A DNA stretch of 7,915 bases from CAZALT01 sp964485515 (lineage in GTDB: Bacteria > Actinomycetota > Acidimicrobiia > Acidimicrobiales > Acidimicrobilacustridaceae): positions 1 to 7,915 of the forward strand of contig CAZALT010000161.1 in NCBI GenBank assembly GCA_964485515.1. Reading direction: 5' to 3'. Positions within the stretch are counted from its first letter, which is position 1; every line of letters starts with the position of its first letter. Below are positions 6,402-7,915 of the stretch, piece by piece. The notes under the pieces are model-generated. The model saw nothing but the letters and a program-made list of their open reading frames with translations. It did no database searches and was not told the origin of the DNA. A program made the position numbers and the translations under genes.

Positions 6402-7399
6402 GAGCGGTCGTACTCGTCGGTGGCTTCGGAACGCGACTCCGGCCGCTGACCTCGACGGCACCCAAGCAGATGCTGCCCGTCGTCGGGCCCCCGATGATCG
6501 AACGCGTCGTCGCCAAGCTCGGTGAGCACGGCGTGACCGACGCGATCCTGTCGCTCGGCTACCGGCCCGACCGGTTCCTCGACGCCTATCCCGGCGATGT
6601 GTGCGCCGGTGTACGGCTCCACTACGCCGTCGAGTCCGAACCGCTCGACACCGCGGGAGCCGTCCGGTTCGCCGCCGAGGAGGGCGGGATCGACAGCACC
6701 TTCATCGTCGTCAACGGCGACGTGCTGACCGACCTCGACGTCGGCGCCCTCTGGCGCTTCCATCGTGAGCGGGGAGCGGAGGGCACGTTGGCCCTCACCC
6801 CGGTCGAGGACCCGTCGCGCTACGGCGTCGTGCCGATCGACCCGAAGGGGCGAGTCGAGGCGTTCATCGAGAAGCCGCCCGCCGACGAGGCCCCCAGCAA
6901 CTGGATCAACGCCGGGACCTACGTCCTCGAACCGTCGGTGCTCGATCGGATCGCCACGGGACGAAAGGTGTCGATCGAGCGCGAGACCTTCCCCGCCATG
7001 GTGGACGACGGCACGCTGTTCGGCCTGCACTCCGACGCCTACTGGGTCGATGCCGGGACCCCGGCGACCTACCTCCAGGTGCAGCTCGACTACGTCGACG
7101 GCCTCCGGGGACCAGCCGAACAGGCGATCAGCTCGTCGGCAGTCGTCGCCGACGGAGCCCACATCGACCACGCCGTCGTCATGGACGGCGTCGAGGTGGG
7201 GGCAGGGGCACAGATCCGCGACGCCGTCGTGCTACCGGGGGCCGTCATCGGCGCCGGGGCCACGGTCGTCGAGTCCGTCGTCGGGCCGGGTGCGACCGTG
7301 GGGGAACGCGCCCGGCTCGACGGCCTCACCGTGGTCGGCGCCGACACCGTCATCGAGGCAGGCGCTCACCTGACGGGGGCGAGAGTTCCCGAGGAGTAG
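6398..7399 (+). CDS. Sugar-1-phosphate nucleotidyltransferase, probably mannose-1-phosphate guanylyltransferase (ManB-type)
   Basis: This 333-residue enzyme joins a sugar-1-phosphate to a nucleoside triphosphate, releasing pyrophosphate. GDP-mannose is the most likely product. The N-terminal nucleotidyltransferase domain has the signature GGFGTRLRPLT (8-18) with Lys23 in APKQMLPV, the metal-binding NGD (106-108), a FIEKPP segment and NAGTYV (171-176), then KVSIERETFPAM and YWVDAGTPATYL. These later segments resemble actinobacterial ManB (Rv3264c type). The C-terminal third (about 243 onward) is a run of hexapeptide repeats (SSSAVVADGAHIDHAVV and similar), forming a left-handed beta helix often used for oligomerisation. 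The PKQMLPV wording is closer to RmlA (dTDP-glucose synthesis) than the usual PKPM, so glucose-1-phosphate specificity remains possible. The GTG start overlaps the preceding TGA by four bases, implying translational coupling. GDP-mannose is the precursor of GDP-fucose, matching the fucose synthase-like gene in the window. Confidence 0.88.
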   Translation: MRAVVLVGGFGTRLRPLTSTAPKQMLPVVGPPMIERVVAKLGEHGVTDAILSLGYRPDRFLDAYPGDVCAGVRLHYAVESEPLDTAGAVRFAAEEGGIDSTFIVVNGDVLTDLDVGALWRFHRERGAEGTLALTPVEDPSRYGVVPIDPKGRVEAFIEKPPADEAPSNWINAGTYVLEPSVLDRIATGRKVSIERETFPAMVDDGTLFGLHSDAYWVDAGTPATYLQVQLDYVDGLRGPAEQAISSSAVVADGAHIDHAVVMDGVEVGAGAQIRDAVVLPGAVIGAGATVVESVVGPGATVGERARLDGLTVVGADTVIEAGAHLTGARVPEE

Positions 7400-7437
7400 T
7401 CCTCGGCGGATGAGCCTGCGTCCGTCCTCAGGCGTGG

Positions 7438-7459
7438 GGGACAGGGGCTGGCCCCTCCC
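7438..7459. terminator. Possible bidirectional terminator hairpin between convergent genes
   Basis: A stem of AGGGG (7443-7447) and CCCCT (7452-7456) closes a CTGG loop and is extended by GGG (7438-7440) pairing with CCC (7457-7459) across a two-base bulge. It lies in the 67-nt spacer between the ends of the pyrophosphorylase and cofE genes, where a shared terminator is expected. There is no T-run on either side, so support rests on pairing and position. Confidence 0.4.
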
Positions 7460-7466
7460 GACAGCT

Positions 7467-7915
7467 CTACCGAAACAGGTCTTCGCGGGGGTGGCGGATG
7501 ATCTCGTCGTGGACGTTGCCGTCACCCAGCCACCTCGGCTCGACGCCGCGGACGACGGCGACAGGCAGTCCGCTGGCCTTGCCCATGACGATCTCGGCGG
7601 CGGCGGCGATCTCGTCGACCACGGCGACCTCGGTGACCGCCAGCTCGCGGCCGAGCGCGTCGGTGGTGCCCCGGAGGTCCACGACGGCGCGGATGCCGGC
7701 GCAGCCGATCGCCACGTCGGTGACGCCACGGCGCCACGGGCGTCCGAACGTGTCGGACACGATCACGGCCACCTCGACTCCGGCCCGGGCACGGATGCCG
7801 TCGCGGATGCGGCGGGCCGAGCGGTCGGAGTCCTCCGGCAGCAGCGCGGCCTGGCCGGCTTCGACGTTGGACAGGTCGATGCCGGCGTTGGCGCACACGA
7901 AGCCGTGCCTGGTCT
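7467..7915 (-). CDS. cofE: Coenzyme F420-0:L-glutamate ligase (C-terminal part, 5' truncated)
   Basis: CofE (FbiB N-terminal domain in mycobacteria) adds L-glutamates to F420-0 in a GTP-dependent reaction, the last stage of cofactor F420 synthesis in the cytoplasm. The frame is open to the right edge, so the start and N-terminal part are missing. About 148 residues of a usual 240-260 are present. They begin TRHGFVCANAGIDLSNV, a hallmark of the family, and continue with PEDSDRSARRIR, IVSDTFGRPWRRGVTDVAIG, VDLRGTTDALGRELAVTEVAVVDE and IVMGKASGLPVAVVRG. The protein ends EDLFR at a TAG, so it is standalone CofE without the nitroreductase-like domain fused to it in mycobacterial FbiB. A GTG at 7898 is in frame but internal. 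It converges on the pyrophosphorylase gene. Confidence 0.92.
   Translation of the reverse strand, partial: TRHGFVCANAGIDLSNVEAGQAALLPEDSDRSARRIRDGIRARAGVEVAVIVSDTFGRPWRRGVTDVAIGCAGIRAVVDLRGTTDALGRELAVTEVAVVDEIAAAAEIVMGKASGLPVAVVRGVEPRWLGDGNVHDEIIRHPREDLFR

Noticed and set aside
6071..7171. 366-codon minus-strand frame through the gap and opposite the pyrophosphorylase gene
   Set aside because: It is antisense to two supported genes, crosses the unknown bases and shows no motif.

Overview
This GC-rich window (third codon positions almost all G or C) looks like a chromosomal fragment of an actinobacterium. The standalone CofE-type F420 ligase, the ManB-like sugar nucleotidyltransferase beside it and promoters set up for leaderless transcripts fit this group. 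The class Acidimicrobiia is my best guess, but it is an inference from gene style and no marker gene is present.

Most of the window encodes surface-polysaccharide or glycoconjugate synthesis. Left to right: the C-terminal half of a UDP-glucuronate decarboxylase-like epimerase (+, cut by the left edge); a convergent GDP-L-fucose synthase-like epimerase (-); then, divergent from it, a run of three GT4-type glycosyltransferases (+, 1694-5389) with a 16-nt gap and a 4-nt overlap, probably one operon. A 127-nt spacer with a plausible promoter follows. Next come a membrane-anchored, histidine-rich protein of unknown function (+, interrupted by a 100-N assembly gap) and, overlapping it by 4 nt, a GDP-mannose/NDP-sugar pyrophosphorylase (+). 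The last gene is a convergent CofE (coenzyme F420-0:L-glutamate ligase, -), cut by the right edge.

The sugar genes fit one supply chain. A ManB-type enzyme would make GDP-mannose, GDP-L-fucose synthase would convert its 4-keto-6-deoxy derivative to GDP-fucose, and the decarboxylase would make UDP-xylose. The three glycosyltransferases could use such donors to build a glycan. The 4,6-dehydratase (Gmd), flippase, polymerase and initiating transferase are not in this window.

No RNA gene, insertion sequence or CRISPR array was seen. I did not find a clearly new system. The items most worth a second look are the histidine-rich membrane protein translationally coupled to the pyrophosphorylase, two short tandem-repeat arrays in intergenic DNA (one made of Shine-Dalgarno-like GAGGAGG units), a 20-nt near-duplication across a stop/start junction, and the assembly gap inside a gene.
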